Shown: positions 23,881 to 24,144 of the stretch, in pieces
How positions within the stretch are numbered: position 1 is the stretch's first letter
Layout of the letters: each line of letters opens with the position of its first letter
Made by a program: the position numbers and the translations under genes
Assembly: GCF_004359215.1 (NCBI RefSeq)
Contig: NC_090612.1
Coordinates: forward strand, 2,271,064 to 2,295,207
Reading direction: 5' to 3'
DNA from: Bremia lactucae
Taxonomy: Eukaryota > Oomycota > Peronosporomycetes > Peronosporales > Peronosporaceae
Length of the DNA: 24,144 nucleotides
The notes under the pieces: model-generated
What the model was told of the DNA's origin: nothing
The model's input: the letters and a program-made list of their open reading frames with translations, nothing else
Databases searched by the model: none

Positions 23881-24144
23881 TCAAGAGAATTTGCAAATCA
23901 CTTGACTTAAGTTGCTCCAGACACAATCATTATGTGTCTCTGCACCTGGTGATGAGGTATCCCTCATCACCTTGAAATTAAAAGTGACAAATGGTTTGTC
24001 ACTTAGAGCCCTGGTGGACTGCGGAGCGTCGAATAACGTTATTCGTCGCCAGTCACTACAGGGTCGTATACTCAAATATGTTGAGCGCGACATCCCTCCA
24101 ACGAGGATGACGGTGCGTCTAGCGACAGGCGCATCGATAACAGT
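23881..24144 (+). pseudogene. Aspartic protease of copy 3, cut by window end
   Basis: Reads LKLKVTNGLSLRALVDCGAS, NNVIRRQSLQGRILKYVERD, IPPTRMTVRLATGASITV to the window end, an uninterrupted retropepsin core with the active-site Asp intact (DCGAS, with Cys where most retropepsins have Thr or Ser). It is the only one of the three closely related copies with a readable, catalytically plausible protease; copy B has Tyr and copy A is in the gap. A stop separates it from gag. Hairpins 23919-23939, 23948-23971 and 23982-24004 lie in and just before it. Confidence 0.8.

Overview
The window is intergenic repeat DNA from a eukaryote, most likely an oomycete of the downy-mildew/Phytophthora group. That assignment rests on recalled resemblance of the Gag, protease, RT, integrase and chromodomain peptides to oomycete Ty3/Gypsy elements and was not searched. 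I see no intact host gene, tRNA, rRNA, CRISPR array or credible secreted-effector gene. Almost everything recognisable is decayed LTR-retrotransposon. At least three Ty3/Gypsy lineages and one Ty1/Copia fragment are present, all carrying stops and frameshifts. Positions 2801-2900 are 100 Ns, a scaffold gap.

Layout. 1-533: C-terminal Gag fragment of Gypsy family 2 (+). 534-1436: family 2 Gag N-terminus, primer-binding site and LTR (-). 1516-2800: family 1 element, with a 109-bp LTR derivative and a broken gag (+). The block 771-2800 recurs at 3816-5854 with a constant offset. 2901-3422: another Gag-like fragment and an LTR (-). 3423-4104: family 2 LTR and gag start that meet the second duplicate as a large palindrome. 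4561-6680: second family 1 copy, gag-pro. 6721-7883: unassigned. 7884-8905: family 1 LTR and pol tail (-). 8908-9808: RNase H and RT pieces in swapped order (+). 9809-10195: Copia RT (-). 10640-10936: LTR debris.

10937-17420 is one full-length but decayed family 1 element: LTR, gag, pro, RT, RNase H, integrase, chromodomain tail and LTR. It has a near-perfect 5-bp target duplication, and its 3' LTR carries a nested 316-bp solo LTR with a perfect one. 17421-18070 is a third Gypsy lineage (-). 18935-21265 is another family 1 3' half (-), which forms a 1.4-kb-armed inverted repeat with 15035-16433. 21845-22695 holds two head-to-head LTRs, and 22746-24144 a third family 1 gag-pro running off the end.

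No working system is encoded here. The strongest unexplained signal is that these elements, coding and non-coding, are packed with short perfect inverted repeats. At several homologous positions the two arms have changed together between copies, which implies either conserved folding or template-switch repair of hairpins. Coordinates and pairings were read by eye; identities and significance were not computed.
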